Shown: positions 52,345-60,497, counted from the stretch's first letter. The stretch is DNA of 64,000 nucleotides from Ferrovibrio sp. (GCF_002796975.1 NZ_PEKV01000007.1:76615-140614); one strand, 5' to 3'. Notes: a model not told the origin generated them from the sequence alone. Translations and numbers: made by a program.

Positions 52345-53414
52345 TGCAGATCGATGACCTGCAGCGCAGCTGTGAAACCGGGACCGAGCGCGGTCAGCAG
52401 TTGCCGGCCGTGCACGCCATCCGCCATCGCGGCAGCCAGAACGAACAGCACGGTGACCGAGGACATATTGCCATGTTCGCGCAGCACCTCGCGGGCATGA
52501 CGCATGGCACCGTGCTGCAGATCGAAGCATTCCTCCAGCGCATCCAGCACCTTGGCGCCACCGGGGTGGCAGAGATAGCCGGCGATCTCTTCGGGCAGGA
52601 TGCCATGATCGGCAAAGAAGCGGTCGACCACCGGGCGCAGGTCGTTACGTACCAGGTCTGGGATATTGCCCGAGAAGATCACCTTCAGCCCATCATCGCC
52701 GACATCCCAGCCCATCACATCCAGGCTGTTGGGCCAGGTATGTTCGCCGGCCGCGCCCAGCATGGGCTTGCCGGCATGACGGCTGCGGCTGCTGATCACG
52801 GCCGCCGCTGCGCCATCGCCAAAGAGAGCAGTGGCGACGATGTTGCTTTTCGAACGGTCCTGCGCGCGGAAGGTCAGTCCGCAGAGTTCGACCGCCAGCA
52901 GCAGCACATTGGATTGCGGCCGCGCCTTGGCCATCGCGGCGGCGCGCGAGAGGCCGAGTACGCCGCCGGCGCAGCCCAGGCCGAAGACCGGCAGGCGTTG
53001 CACGTCGCTGCGCAGGCGAAGCCGGCCGATCAGCCGTGCATCCAGGCTGGGTGTGGCAATGCCGGTGGAGCAGATGGTGACGACGATGTCGATCTCATGG
53101 GCCGCAATACCAGCTTCCGCCAATGCCTTCTCGGCCGCCTCGGCCAGCAGGTCGGTGGCATTGCCGAGAAACAGGTCGTTGCGCTCGCCGAATGAATGCC
53201 GCTGGACGTACCAGTCGATTGGCACGCAGGAATGGCGCTGCTCGATTTCTGCGTTGCGATAGATCGGCGTCAGGCGGCCGAAATCGGAAACCATCGGCGC
53301 GAACAGTTCGCCGGCGCGACGCGCGACGTCATCCTGTGCCAGTCCAAAATCCGGCACGGCGGTTGCCAGCGATACCAGATGCGCGGTCGGCTGGCGAAAG
53401 ACACTGCTGTTCAT
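52341..53414 (-). CDS. Type III polyketide synthase (alkylresorcinol/alkylpyrone type)
   Basis: 357-residue chalcone-synthase-like enzyme. The Cys-His-Asn triad is complete: Cys148 in FGLGCAGGVLGLSR, His283 in YLCHPGGAKVLDALE and Asn316 in EHGNMSSVTVLFVL. It extends a fatty acyl-CoA starter with malonyl-CoA to make alkylpyrones or alkylresorcinols. It is co-translated with the ICMT-like methyltransferase. No dedicated fatty-acid or hydroxylase gene is adjacent. The product would be a membrane phenolic lipid, known in some bacteria as a cyst or envelope component (family knowledge). Confidence 0.92.
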   Translation of the reverse strand: MNSSVFRQPTAHLVSLATAVPDFGLAQDDVARRAGELFAPMVSDFGRLTPIYRNAEIEQRHSCVPIDWYVQRHSFGERNDLFLGNATDLLAEAAEKALAEAGIAAHEIDIVVTICSTGIATPSLDARLIGRLRLRSDVQRLPVFGLGCAGGVLGLSRAAAMAKARPQSNVLLLAVELCGLTFRAQDRSKSNIVATALFGDGAAAAVISSRSRHAGKPMLGAAGEHTWPNSLDVMGWDVGDDGLKVIFSGNIPDLVRNDLRPVVDRFFADHGILPEEIAGYLCHPGGAKVLDALEECFDLQHGAMRHAREVLREHGNMSSVTVLFVLAAAMADGVHGRQLLTALGPGFTAALQVIDLQ

Positions 53415-53510
53415 GAACGCTCCCGGGTCAAGCCATCAGCCTAACCCAAGGGCGTGCATCCAGTTCCTCACGCCTTGGTGAGTGAATTGAGGTCCAAGGT
53501 TATTCGGAAG

Positions 53511-54599
53511 TTATTCCGCTGCCACGGCGGAGAGCGCCGGATAGTCGGTATAACCCTCGGCGCCGCCGCCATAGAGCGTGGTGCGGTTGAGTTGCGCCAG
53601 CGGAGCATCATTGCGCAGGCGCTCGACCAGATCGGGGTTGCTGATGAAGGGCCGGCCGAAGGCAATCAGGTCGGCGCGACCGTTGACCACTGCATTCTCC
53701 GCCATGGCGCGGTCATAGCCGTTATTGGCGATCCAGGCGCCGCGATAGCGGCTGCGCAGCGCGCCGTAATCGAAGGGCAGGTTGTCGCGCGGACCGCCGG
53801 TCGAGCCCTCGATCACATGGATATAGACCAGGCCGAGCCGGTCGAGCTGTTCGACCACATAGTTGAACAGAGGCTGCGGATTGCTGTCGACCGCGTCGTT
53901 GGCAGGTGTCACCGGTGAGATGCGGATGGCGGTGCGGTCAGCGCCGATCTCCTTCACGATAGCTTCGGTCACTTCCAGCAGTAGGCGGGCACGGTTCTCG
54001 ATACTGCCGCCGTAAGCGTCCGTGCGCTGGTTGATGCCGTCGCGCAGGAACTGGTCGAGCAGGTAGCCATTGGCGCCGTGGATCTCGACGCCGTCGAAGC
54101 CGGCAGCGACTGCATTCGCCGCACCCTTGCGATAGCCATCGACGATGGCTGGGATTTCATCCAGCCGCAGCGCACGCGGTTCCGAGACATCGGTGAAAGT
54201 GCCGCCGACGAAGGTCTTGGTCTTGGCGCGGATGGCAGACGGCGCCACGGGAGCCTGACCACCCGGTTGCAGGTCGACATGGCTGACGCGGCCGACATGC
54301 CAGAGCTGCAGGAAGATGCGACCGCCCCCGGCATGCACGGCATCGGTCACGCGTTTCCAGCCCGCCACCTGCTCGGCGGAGTGAATACCGGGCGTATCCT
54401 GATAGCCCTGGCCCTCGGGCACCACCTGCGTAGCCTCGGCCACGATCAGGCCCGCGCCGGCGCGCTGCGCATAATATTCGGCCATCAGCGCGGTCGGCAC
54501 ATTCCCGGCACCGGCGCGGTTGCGAGTCAGCGGAGCCATCACGATGCGGTTGGAAAGCCTGAGGTTGCCGAGGCGGTAGCTGTCGAAGAGTCCGGTCAT
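53511..54599 (-). CDS. Old Yellow Enzyme family ene-reductase (NemA-like)
   Basis: 362-residue FMN-dependent TIM-barrel reductase. It has RIVMAPLTRNRAGAGNVPTALMAEYYAQRAGAGLIVAEATQV, the active-site block LQLWHVGRVSH, FDGVEIHGANGYLLDQFLRDGINQRTD with the His/Asn pair, and the FMN-phosphate segment DLIAFGRPFISNPDL. It reduces activated C=C bonds or nitro groups (N-ethylmaleimide reductase type). It is monocistronic, with a 21-bp dyad about 98 bp upstream that may be a regulator site. Confidence 0.93.
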   Translation of the reverse strand: MTGLFDSYRLGNLRLSNRIVMAPLTRNRAGAGNVPTALMAEYYAQRAGAGLIVAEATQVVPEGQGYQDTPGIHSAEQVAGWKRVTDAVHAGGGRIFLQLWHVGRVSHVDLQPGGQAPVAPSAIRAKTKTFVGGTFTDVSEPRALRLDEIPAIVDGYRKGAANAVAAGFDGVEIHGANGYLLDQFLRDGINQRTDAYGGSIENRARLLLEVTEAIVKEIGADRTAIRISPVTPANDAVDSNPQPLFNYVVEQLDRLGLVYIHVIEGSTGGPRDNLPFDYGALRSRYRGAWIANNGYDRAMAENAVVNGRADLIAFGRPFISNPDLVERLRNDAPLAQLNRTTLYGGGAEGYTDYPALSAVAAE

Positions 54600-54996
54600 G
54601 GGAGTCCATCAGGGAAGGGAAGGGGAATGGTCCTAGAGAGTGCGGCGACGCCTAAAAGGCAAGTGCGCCGGCCTTTGCAGAAAGATGATTTGTATTTGAC
54701 GTGGCGTCATCACGTCAGGCCGGAGTACGGGAGCTGGGCGGCCGTTGGGGGACTCGGGGCCGTACGACCGTAACGGGCGAAACCGTTCCGTCCGATGCCC
54801 CGGAATCCGGCCGTCCCGGGTTATCGGAAAACCACCCGGCGATGAGAATCAAATTTATAGTTAAGCTATTGTTATTATTATAATTTTATGAATCTTTGGA
54901 ATTCTTGTGAGAATAAGCGTTGCCAAGAATTAACGGCTGGGCAATGAACAACTGCTACTAGAATTCTTGCAGTCCCGAAGCGAACCCAGTTTTCCC
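54600..54996. other. Divergent intergenic region with dyad and AT-rich promoter
   Basis: 397 bp between the OYE gene and the coiled-coil gene pair. It holds the dyad at 54697-54717, then a GC-rich part, then a very AT-rich stretch (about 54848-54895, with TTATTATTATAATTTTATG) that probably carries the promoter of the plus-strand pair. GAATTCTTG occurs twice (54899 and 54961). No gene was recognised. Confidence 0.5.
54697..54717. promoter_or_regulatory. Dyad upstream of the OYE gene
   Basis: TGACGTG (54697-54703) and CACGTCA (54711-54717) are perfect inverted arms around 7 bp; a nested TGACG/CGTCA dyad overlaps them. It lies 97 bp upstream of the OYE start. Size fits a TetR- or LysR-type operator; the regulator is unknown. 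Confidence 0.45.
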
Positions 54997-55551
54997 ATGA
55001 ATATCGTCGACATCGCGTTTGCGACCATTCCGGGCATGATCCTGCTGCTGGCCATTGGCATCGGCGGCGATGCCCTGTCGCGCCTGATCAAGACGATGGC
55101 GACCAGACACCATGACCTCGGTCAACTGACTTCAGCAGCCGAAGAGGCGCGGCGCATCTACCATGAAAAGGCCGGCCTGCTGGCCGATCGCAACAAGCGG
55201 CTGCAGGGGATTGAGTCGCAGTATCTCGGCGTATTCCGCGAGGTACAGGCCCTGCGCAATGCCGAAGAGGCGCTGCAGGATCCGCAGAACAACACAGTCT
55301 TCGAGATCGGCGTTCCGGCCATGGGCGCGCAGGGCTGGTATGCCCGTGTGCTGCTGCGCCGCAAGCACGACATGTTTCATGGTCTTGGCACCACGTCGAC
55401 CAACAGCGAAGGTTATCGCATGGGCCGGCTGGTGATCTGGGGCGTCGACGGCGACACGGCGAAGCAGCTCTGTTACCAGCGGTTCAACAAGGAAGCCTCG
55501 ATCCTCTCGATCCAGCCGTTCCGTGGAAAGCTGAAGCGCGCCGATGTCTAG
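54997..55551 (+). CDS. Membrane-anchored coiled-coil protein (hypothetical, first of a pair)
   Basis: 184-residue protein. An N-terminal helix (about residues 5-25, IAFATIPGMILLLAIGIGG) is followed by a charged coiled-coil stretch (about 45-92, with AAEEARRIYHEKAGLLADRNKRLQG) and a C-terminal domain of mixed strands with WYARVLLRRKHDMFHG and GRLVIWGVDGDTAKQL. No family recognised. The ATG at 54997 has no evident Shine-Dalgarno; an in-frame TTG lies 10 codons upstream. It overlaps the next gene, of similar design, by 8 bp, suggesting a hetero-complex at the inner membrane. Function unknown. Confidence 0.75.
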   Translation: MNIVDIAFATIPGMILLLAIGIGGDALSRLIKTMATRHHDLGQLTSAAEEARRIYHEKAGLLADRNKRLQGIESQYLGVFREVQALRNAEEALQDPQNNTVFEIGVPAMGAQGWYARVLLRRKHDMFHGLGTTSTNSEGYRMGRLVIWGVDGDTAKQLCYQRFNKEASILSIQPFRGKLKRADV

Positions 55552-56110
55552 CCTGTTCAATCTCGACATGATGTCGTTGACCTATGTGCTGGTGGCAGCG
55601 GCCAATCTGGCGCTGGTCCTGCTGATTGGAAATCTGACCTACGAGCGCGCGCGCGACGCCTGGCACTCGGTCAGCGGCCGGGCAAACACCCTGCAGACCA
55701 GCCTGACCGATCTGCAGGCATCTGCCGAAGCAGCGGAACGCCAGTCCGCCGAGGCGGACCAGAATATCGGTGCTGCGCTGAAGAAACTGGCCGCCATCGA
55801 AGACGAGCTCGAGCAGCTGAAAAAGCGGCATGAGGAAGAACCGCTGCCTTTTGTCTACCGCGTCACGCCAACCGAGAATTTCGATCCCGGCGGTGCAATC
55901 TGGGAATTCCTCGTGCAGCATGATGAAGGCCTGCAGGAGATCGATGCGCATCATCCGGCGCGTCAATGGGTCAACGGTCGCCATTACCTGATCCAGGGGG
56001 CGACGCAAAAGGCCGCCCAGCGCCAGCTCGAGCGGCATGTGCCGGAATCGGCCGGTTTCCGCATCACGCTGCTGCGCAATCATGATACCGGCTTCGCGAA
56101 AGCCGGCTGA
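55544..56110 (+). CDS. Membrane-anchored coiled-coil protein (hypothetical, second of a pair)
   Basis: 188-residue protein of the same plan as its neighbour: an N-terminal membrane helix (about 11-29, TYVLVAAANLALVLLIGNL), a coiled coil (about 38-97, with AEAAERQSAEADQNIGAALKKL and ELEQLKKRHEEE), and a C-terminal domain of about 85 residues. It starts within the last codons of the first gene, so the pair is translationally coupled. No catalytic motif is visible. Possible roles are a scaffold or envelope complex; this is a guess from topology. Confidence 0.75.
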   Translation: MSSLFNLDMMSLTYVLVAAANLALVLLIGNLTYERARDAWHSVSGRANTLQTSLTDLQASAEAAERQSAEADQNIGAALKKLAAIEDELEQLKKRHEEEPLPFVYRVTPTENFDPGGAIWEFLVQHDEGLQEIDAHHPARQWVNGRHYLIQGATQKAAQRQLERHVPESAGFRITLLRNHDTGFAKAG

Positions 56111-56158
56111 TTCCACACCTGATTTGACGTTGTATGACCGCGAGACATGACGTGGGGG

Positions 56159-56175
56159 CTGACAGTTTCTGTCAG
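56159..56175. promoter_or_regulatory. 17-bp palindrome upstream of the candidate sRNA
   Basis: CTGACAGTTTCTGTCAG is a perfect dyad with 7-bp arms around TTT, 20 bp before the CRP-type site. It may be a regulator site or a weak RNA hairpin for the upstream gene pair. No T-run follows. Confidence 0.4.
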
Positions 56176-56195
56176 TTCCGCTGCGCTCTCCGGCC

Positions 56196-56211
56196 TGTGA
56201 CCGCGATCACA
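56196..56211. promoter_or_regulatory. Perfect CRP/FNR-type binding site
   Basis: TGTGACCGCGATCACA is a full TGTGA-N6-TCACA dyad, the textbook CRP consensus. Its centre (56203.5) is about 41 bp upstream of position 56245, where a roughly 76-nt RNA ending at the terminator would begin, the geometry of a class II activator site. Confidence 0.6.
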
Positions 56212-56242
56212 GCGCAGGGCCGGGTGACCGTGGAATGATCTC

Positions 56243-56320
56243 CGGGTCAGCGTCGAGGGATGACCCTCGTGTTCCCCAACTGAAGCCCCGGAGCCTTGTG
56301 CTCCGGGGTTTTCTTTTTTT
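56243..56320 (+). ncRNA. Candidate suhB/mmgR-like small RNA
   Basis: This intergenic stretch ends in an excellent intrinsic terminator and has a second small hairpin, CGAGGG/CCCTCG (56254-56259 with 56264-56269, loop ATGA). The hairpins are joined by the single-stranded TGTTCCCCAACTGAAG. From memory, the hairpin plus CCCCAAC linker plus terminator resembles the alphaproteobacterial suhB/mmgR (alpha-r8) trans-acting RNA family, about 77 nt long. It lies between a coding pair and the convergent fccB gene and has no ribosome site or reading frame. The 5' end is estimated from family size and the upstream CRP-type site. It could alternatively be only the 3' leader and terminator of the upstream pair. 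Confidence 0.55.
56286..56320 (+). terminator. Intrinsic terminator (end of candidate sRNA)
   Basis: A perfect 9-bp GC stem (CCCCGGAGC 56286-56294, GCTCCGGGG 56300-56308) with a 5-base loop is followed by TTTTCTTTTTTT. It is 4 bp from the convergent fccB stop and may also block read-through into it. Confidence 0.9.
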
Positions 56321-56323
56321 GGC

Positions 56324-57607
56324 TTAACCAAATGTGTCGGCGATGATGCTGGCATACCAACCCATCGTGTATTCGGCTTCGGCCTTGCGTTGCGCGGCGG
56401 TGGCACGTGCCGGCGACACGCCGCCGGAATTCGGCACCAGCGTCGGACCTTGCGGGCCCGGACGATAGGTATCGCTGACCGAGATGCCGTAGTCCGGCGT
56501 CACCAGGCTGTAGCAGGTATTGTGATACACGGCGGCCGGCGGCTGCACGCCGCGCAGGCTCGCCACGATGTTGGCTGCTACCACTTTGGCCTGGCTGTTG
56601 GCCGAAGTGCCGGATTTCGGCATCTGGCCGGCAATCGAGGCATCGCCCAGCACATAGACATTCTGCGCTTTGCGCGACGCGAAGTTGTTGGGATCGACGG
56701 CGCACCAGCCATTCGACTCTGCAAGTCCGGCATCCAGCGCGATCTTGCCCGCCGTCTGCGGCGGGATCACATTGATCACCGCGCCTTTCTCCTTGCCGAA
56801 GCCAGCGGTCACCGTCATCCCCTTGGGATCGACGCTTTCCACCTTGCCGCCGTCCTTGCCGGCGATCCAGGTGATCATGCCGGGATACTGGCTTTCCCAG
56901 CCGGCCATGAACAAGCCCTGCTTGGAGAAGGCATCCTTGGCATCCAGCACCAGGATCTTCGACTTTGGCTTACGGGTCTTCAGGTACCAGGCGATCATGC
57001 TGACGCGCTCGTAGGGACCGGGCGGACAGCGGAAGGGATTGGCCGGTGGCGCGATGATCACGGTGCCGCCATCGGCCATGGCTTCCAGCTGCCTGCGCAG
57101 CAGCACCGTCTGCGGACCGGCTTTCCAGGCATGCGGCATCACCGTATTGGCGGCCCGCTCGCTCCAGCCCGGCACGCCGGCATAATTCAGCTCGATGCCG
57201 GGAGCGACGACCAATCGGTCATAAGGCAGATTGGCGCCGTCCTTCAGCTTCACGCTGCGGGCACTGGTATCGACAGCCGTGGCTTCGCCGCGCACCAGCC
57301 GCACGCCGTAGCGCTGGCGCAGCGGATCGCGCCCATGCGTGATGCTGTTGATGTCGCGGATACCGGCCAGCACATAGTTCGAGAAGGGGCAGGTGACATA
57401 GGTGGCATCGCGCTCCACCAGCACCACATCAATGTCGGGCGAGAACAGTTTTATATAGCGCGCGGCCGTCGCACCGCCGAAGCCGCCACCGATCACGACG
57501 ACGCGGCCGGCCGAGCCTTGCGCGCGGGCAATGTGGGGCGCCGCGAAGAGTCCGGCGGTGGCGCCGAGACCGGCGAGGATTTTGCGGCGAGAGATATTCG
57601 AGGTCAT
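56324..57607 (-). CDS. fccB: Flavocytochrome c sulfide dehydrogenase, flavin subunit (FccB/SoxF-like)
   Basis: 427-residue periplasmic flavoprotein. A Tat signal ([28 protein letters not shown]) is followed by the FAD-binding [18 protein letters not shown], the redox-Cys region [15 protein letters not shown], a mid-domain with [17 protein letters not shown], and the FCSD C-terminal domain with [25 protein letters not shown] and YHNTCYSLV. It oxidises sulfide to sulfur and passes electrons to the c-type cytochrome encoded 14 bp upstream. No other sox genes are near. Function may be sulfide detoxification or thiosulfate metabolism. Confidence 0.92.
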   Translation of the reverse strand: MTSNISRRKILAGLGATAGLFAAPHIARAQGSAGRVVVIGGGFGGATAARYIKLFSPDIDVVLVERDATYVTCPFSNYVLAGIRDINSITHGRDPLRQRYGVRLVRGEATAVDTSARSVKLKDGANLPYDRLVVAPGIELNYAGVPGWSERAANTVMPHAWKAGPQTVLLRRQLEAMADGGTVIIAPPANPFRCPPGPYERVSMIAWYLKTRKPKSKILVLDAKDAFSKQGLFMAGWESQYPGMITWIAGKDGGKVESVDPKGMTVTAGFGKEKGAVINVIPPQTAGKIALDAGLAESNGWCAVDPNNFASRKAQNVYVLGDASIAGQMPKSGTSANSQAKVVAANIVASLRGVQPPAAVYHNTCYSLVTPDYGISVSDTYRPGPQGPTLVPNSGGVSPARATAAQRKAEAEYTMGWYASIIADTFG

Positions 57608-57621
57608 GGCTGTTCTCCCGC

Positions 57622-57927
57622 TCAGTTCTTCGACAGATAATCGGCGAGCGCCTTGAGCTGCTCATCCGAATAGCCGCGAGAGATACGCCCCATAATGGTG
57701 CTGGGGCGCTTGTCGGTCTTCAGCTCGATCAGCGCCGTGTACAGTGTCGCGGCATCGACGCCGCGGATCGCCGGCATGGTCGGCGAGAGATACGACTGGC
57801 TGCCATGGCAGACATTGCAGCCCTGTGCGGCCAGTGCCGTATCGTTAAGTGGGATGCGTTGCTGGGCAACAGCGCTGCCGGCCGTCAGCACAAGTGCGAC
57901 GGCAAGGGCATGAATCCGGAATGACAT
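57622..57927 (-). CDS. Monohaem cytochrome c, FccA-like partner
   Basis: About 101 residues. The Sec signal peptide ([22 protein letters not shown]) is followed by a single haem site CNVCH (about 37-41) and the distal Met in [27 protein letters not shown]. An in-frame ATG at 57936 sits only one base after the GGGGAG ribosome site; the ATG at 57927 gives better spacing. FccA partners often carry two haems; this one has one, as in SoxE/SoxF pairs. It is co-transcribed with the flavin subunit and would take its electrons. Confidence 0.88.
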   Translation of the reverse strand: MSFRIHALAVALVLTAGSAVAQQRIPLNDTALAAQGCNVCHGSQSYLSPTMPAIRGVDAATLYTALIELKTDKRPSTIMGRISRGYSDEQLKALADYLSKN

Positions 57928-58009
57928 GAGGTGCATTCTCCCCTCTGCTGGTGGGAGCATGCTATGCCGGTGGCGCTATTTTATCAAATTCAGGTCGTTG
58001 ATAATAATT

Positions 58010-58915
58010 TTATACATTCAGCGTAGTGTTATTTGGCTTTGCCTCCTGCCGCTCACCGCGCGCGGCCAGCAGGATCGCACCGATGATCATCGCGGCACCG
58101 GCCAGAGTGGTCGGTTCCAGTGACTCGTTATAGGCAACCGCGCCCACCACCAGCGCAGTGACCAGTTCGCTGGCGCCGGCGACGGCCGTGCGTTCGGCCC
58201 CCGCGATGGGCGCGCCATAAAGCAGCAGCCCAAGTGCAAACACCGTGCTCAGCAGCGCCAGCGCGATCGCTGCGCCCCAGCCGGCGGCAGTGGCGGGCGC
58301 TGTGATGCGGCCTTCCATGACCAGACCGAGCACGACCATCGCGATCAGCCCGCCGAGAAAGACGCCGCCGAGCCGCACCGGAATGGTCATCGAACTGAGG
58401 CGCTTGGCGGCGATATGCACGAACAGCGCATAGGCAGCAGGCGGCACGAAGGCCATACCGAGCCCGACCGGATCGACCTGATCGCCAAAGCCAGTCGGAG
58501 CGAGGATCAGGATCGCAGCAAGCAGAACGATCAGCGCGGCCGTGGCATTCTGCCATGTCAGCTTCTCGCGGAAGCCGAGCCAGCCGATCAGGATGGTGAA
58601 AAGCGGATAGGTGAAGAGGATCAGTACTGTCAGCGCGACGGTGAGGCGTTCGAGCGCCAGGAAGTAGAAGAGGTTGATGCCCATGTAACCAGCGCCTGTC
58701 AGGACGGCGATCAGCGTATCGCGCCGTGCCGCCAGTAGACGCGGCAGGAAGGGCAGCAGGCAGAGTACGGCAAATCCGAAGCGCCAGCTCAGCAGCGACA
58801 GCGCGGATAAACCGTCGGCATAGGCGGTGCGGGCAAACAGCGGCATCAGACCGAAGCCGATGGCACCGAGGGCGACCAGTGCCATGCCGGTGGCGGGAGA
58901 GCGAGTAGATTGCAT
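58010..58915 (-). CDS. EamA/DMT superfamily transporter
   Basis: 301-residue inner-membrane protein with ten predicted helices in two EamA repeats. The first opens ALGAIGFGLMPLFARTAYADGLSALSLLSWRF and the second near VDPVGLGMAFVPPAAYALFVHIAAKRL, with AERTAVAGASELVTALVVGAVAYNE in the last part. These proteins usually export metabolites or amino acids. It is monocistronic, 82 bp upstream of the cytochrome gene on the same strand, and substrate is unknown. Confidence 0.92.
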   Translation of the reverse strand: MQSTRSPATGMALVALGAIGFGLMPLFARTAYADGLSALSLLSWRFGFAVLCLLPFLPRLLAARRDTLIAVLTGAGYMGINLFYFLALERLTVALTVLILFTYPLFTILIGWLGFREKLTWQNATAALIVLLAAILILAPTGFGDQVDPVGLGMAFVPPAAYALFVHIAAKRLSSMTIPVRLGGVFLGGLIAMVVLGLVMEGRITAPATAAGWGAAIALALLSTVFALGLLLYGAPIAGAERTAVAGASELVTALVVGAVAYNESLEPTTLAGAAMIIGAILLAARGERQEAKPNNTTLNV

Positions 58916-58931
58916 GCTTGACTGTCACTTT

Positions 58932-58998
58932 CGGGCTTGACCCGAGAGTCCCATTTGTTTTTTCCACCATAAAAAACGGGATGCGCGGGTCAAGCCCG
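58932..58998. repeat. REP-like inverted repeat
   Basis: CGGGCTTGACCCG (58932-58944) and CGGGTCAAGCCCG (58986-58998) are perfect 13-bp inverted arms around 41 bp that include a T-run (TTGTTTTTT) and CATAAAAAACGGG. The phrase GGGTCAAGCCCGGGCATGAC is common in alphaproteobacterial intergenic palindromic repeats (from memory). It lies between the DMT and hydratase genes. Confidence 0.65.
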
Positions 58999-59017
58999 GG
59001 CATGACCGGATACGTAA

Positions 59018-59764
59018 TCAGGCAGCGAAGCTGGCGCTGACTGGCGGCAGGTTGGCAATGCGGCCGGTCAGCTGTGCGCCTTTGGCAAAGAAGCGCAGTC
59101 CGGTGAAGGAACCGGTGGTGACGATCTGGCCCGGCTGTACGCCACCGCAGTGATCGCCGCAGGTGCGGACCAAGTCGGCCAGCATCCCGAACGGCGTATT
59201 GGTGTTCAGCATTGCCGGGCCGGCGCAGACATCCACGCCGTCGGCGGTCAGTTGCACTTGCGGACGGGCGAAATCGTCAGGCTGCCACGGTGTCGTCAAC
59301 GGTTCAGCATAGACCAGCCCCGCGTTGAGCTGGAAATCGGCCAGCTGCCACAGCTTGCTGGCGGTTCTCGGTTCGGCCAGCCGGCTGTCGACGATCTCGA
59401 ACACCGTCATCGGCGTGACGCAGGCCGCCAGCGCCGGCAGGAAATCATGCGCACCAGGCGAGGGCAGTGGCGCATCGATCCGGAAGCCGAGTTCGAGTTC
59501 CGCACCGCGCAGGCGGCATTCCGCCGGCTGGCGCGTATCGGGCGCCGGACGCATCAGGTCGGCGCGGATCGGTGCAAAGATCAGCGGCGAGCCCGCGTCC
59601 CAGCGGCCGACTTTCCAGCCGCGGACACGGCCAAGCCCGGCCATCACGCCGGACTGGATCGCATAGACGGCGTCGAAACCGGGAAGGTCTTCGGTGGGCT
59701 GCAGTAATGGCCCGCCGCGTCGTGCCGCCAGCAGTTGGTCAACGATAGCGGCGATCTGCGTCAT
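59018..59764 (-). CDS. 2-keto-4-pentenoate hydratase (MhpD)-like
   Basis: 248-residue protein of the hydratase branch of the FAH superfamily. Visible are YAIQSGVMAGLGRVRGWKVG, ELELGFRIDAPLPSPG (metal-binding Glu region), FEIVDSRL, and TTGSFTGLRFFAKGAQLTG at the end, as in MhpD/DmpE. The start at 59764 (MTQIAAIVDQLLAARRGG) is preferred to 59791. Such enzymes hydrate dienoates from meta-cleavage of aromatics. It lies 10 bp after the SDR gene, in one operon; a link to the dioxygenase operon at 31 kb is possible but not shown. Confidence 0.87.
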   Translation of the reverse strand: MTQIAAIVDQLLAARRGGPLLQPTEDLPGFDAVYAIQSGVMAGLGRVRGWKVGRWDAGSPLIFAPIRADLMRPAPDTRQPAECRLRGAELELGFRIDAPLPSPGAHDFLPALAACVTPMTVFEIVDSRLAEPRTASKLWQLADFQLNAGLVYAEPLTTPWQPDDFARPQVQLTADGVDVCAGPAMLNTNTPFGMLADLVRTCGDHCGGVQPGQIVTTGSFTGLRFFAKGAQLTGRIANLPPVSASFAA

Positions 59765-59774
59765 GCGGCGAAGG

Positions 59775-60497
59775 TCAGGCCTTGATCCCACAGAAGTCGC
59801 GGGCGTTGATCCATTCGCCGTTGCGCGTGCTGCTGGCTTCGGCCAGGGCGACGAAGACTTCGGTGATGTCTTCCGGTTTCGGCAGCGTGCTCGGATCTTC
59901 GCCAGGGAAGGCCTCGGCGCGCATCTTCGAGCGTGTGCCGCCCGGATTGACCAGGTTCACACGGATGTTGCTCTGCGCCACTTCCTTCGCATAACCCATC
60001 ACCATGTTGTCGAGCGCCGCTTTCGAGGCCGCATAAGCGCCCCAATAGGCGCGGATTTCGCGGCTGACGGTGGAGGTGACGAAAATCGCGCGGCCGGCGG
60101 TGGAGGCGAACAGCAACGGATGCACGGCGCGGATCAGGCGCTGGTTGGCATGCACGTTCACCTTGAATACCTCTTCCCACAGATTGGGCGGGAACTGATG
60201 CAGCGGCGTCATGCGGCCGAAGATGCCGGCATTGCCCACGAGAATGTCGATGCGGCCGAAGCGCTCCAGCAGCGGTGCGGCCAGGCCGTCGATCATCTCG
60301 GTCTTGGCAAGGTCGAGCGGGATCAGCGTGGTGGAACCGCCGAGCGCCTTGATCTCGTCATCGAGTTCTTCCAGGCCGCCGGTGGTGCGGGCGACGCAGA
60401 TTACATGCGCGCCTTCGGCAGCATAACGTTTGGCAATCGCGGCGCCGATGCCGCGGCTGGCGCCGGTGATCAGCGCGATCCGGTCCTTGAGACGCAT
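59775..60497 (-). CDS. Short-chain dehydrogenase/reductase
   Basis: 240-residue SDR. NAD(P)-binding TGASRGIG is at about 11-18, VGNAG in place of NNAG, catalytic Ser in FVTSTVS and the YxxxK in YAASKAALDNM. It carries out oxidation or reduction of an alcohol or ketone; the substrate is unknown. It follows purF after 25 bp and precedes the MhpD-like gene by 10 bp. An SDR beside purF is a common gene order in Rhodospirillales (recalled), so it may be a conserved neighbour. Confidence 0.9.
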   Translation of the reverse strand: MRLKDRIALITGASRGIGAAIAKRYAAEGAHVICVARTTGGLEELDDEIKALGGSTTLIPLDLAKTEMIDGLAAPLLERFGRIDILVGNAGIFGRMTPLHQFPPNLWEEVFKVNVHANQRLIRAVHPLLFASTAGRAIFVTSTVSREIRAYWGAYAASKAALDNMVMGYAKEVAQSNIRVNLVNPGGTRSKMRAEAFPGEDPSTLPKPEDITEVFVALAEASSTRNGEWINARDFCGIKA

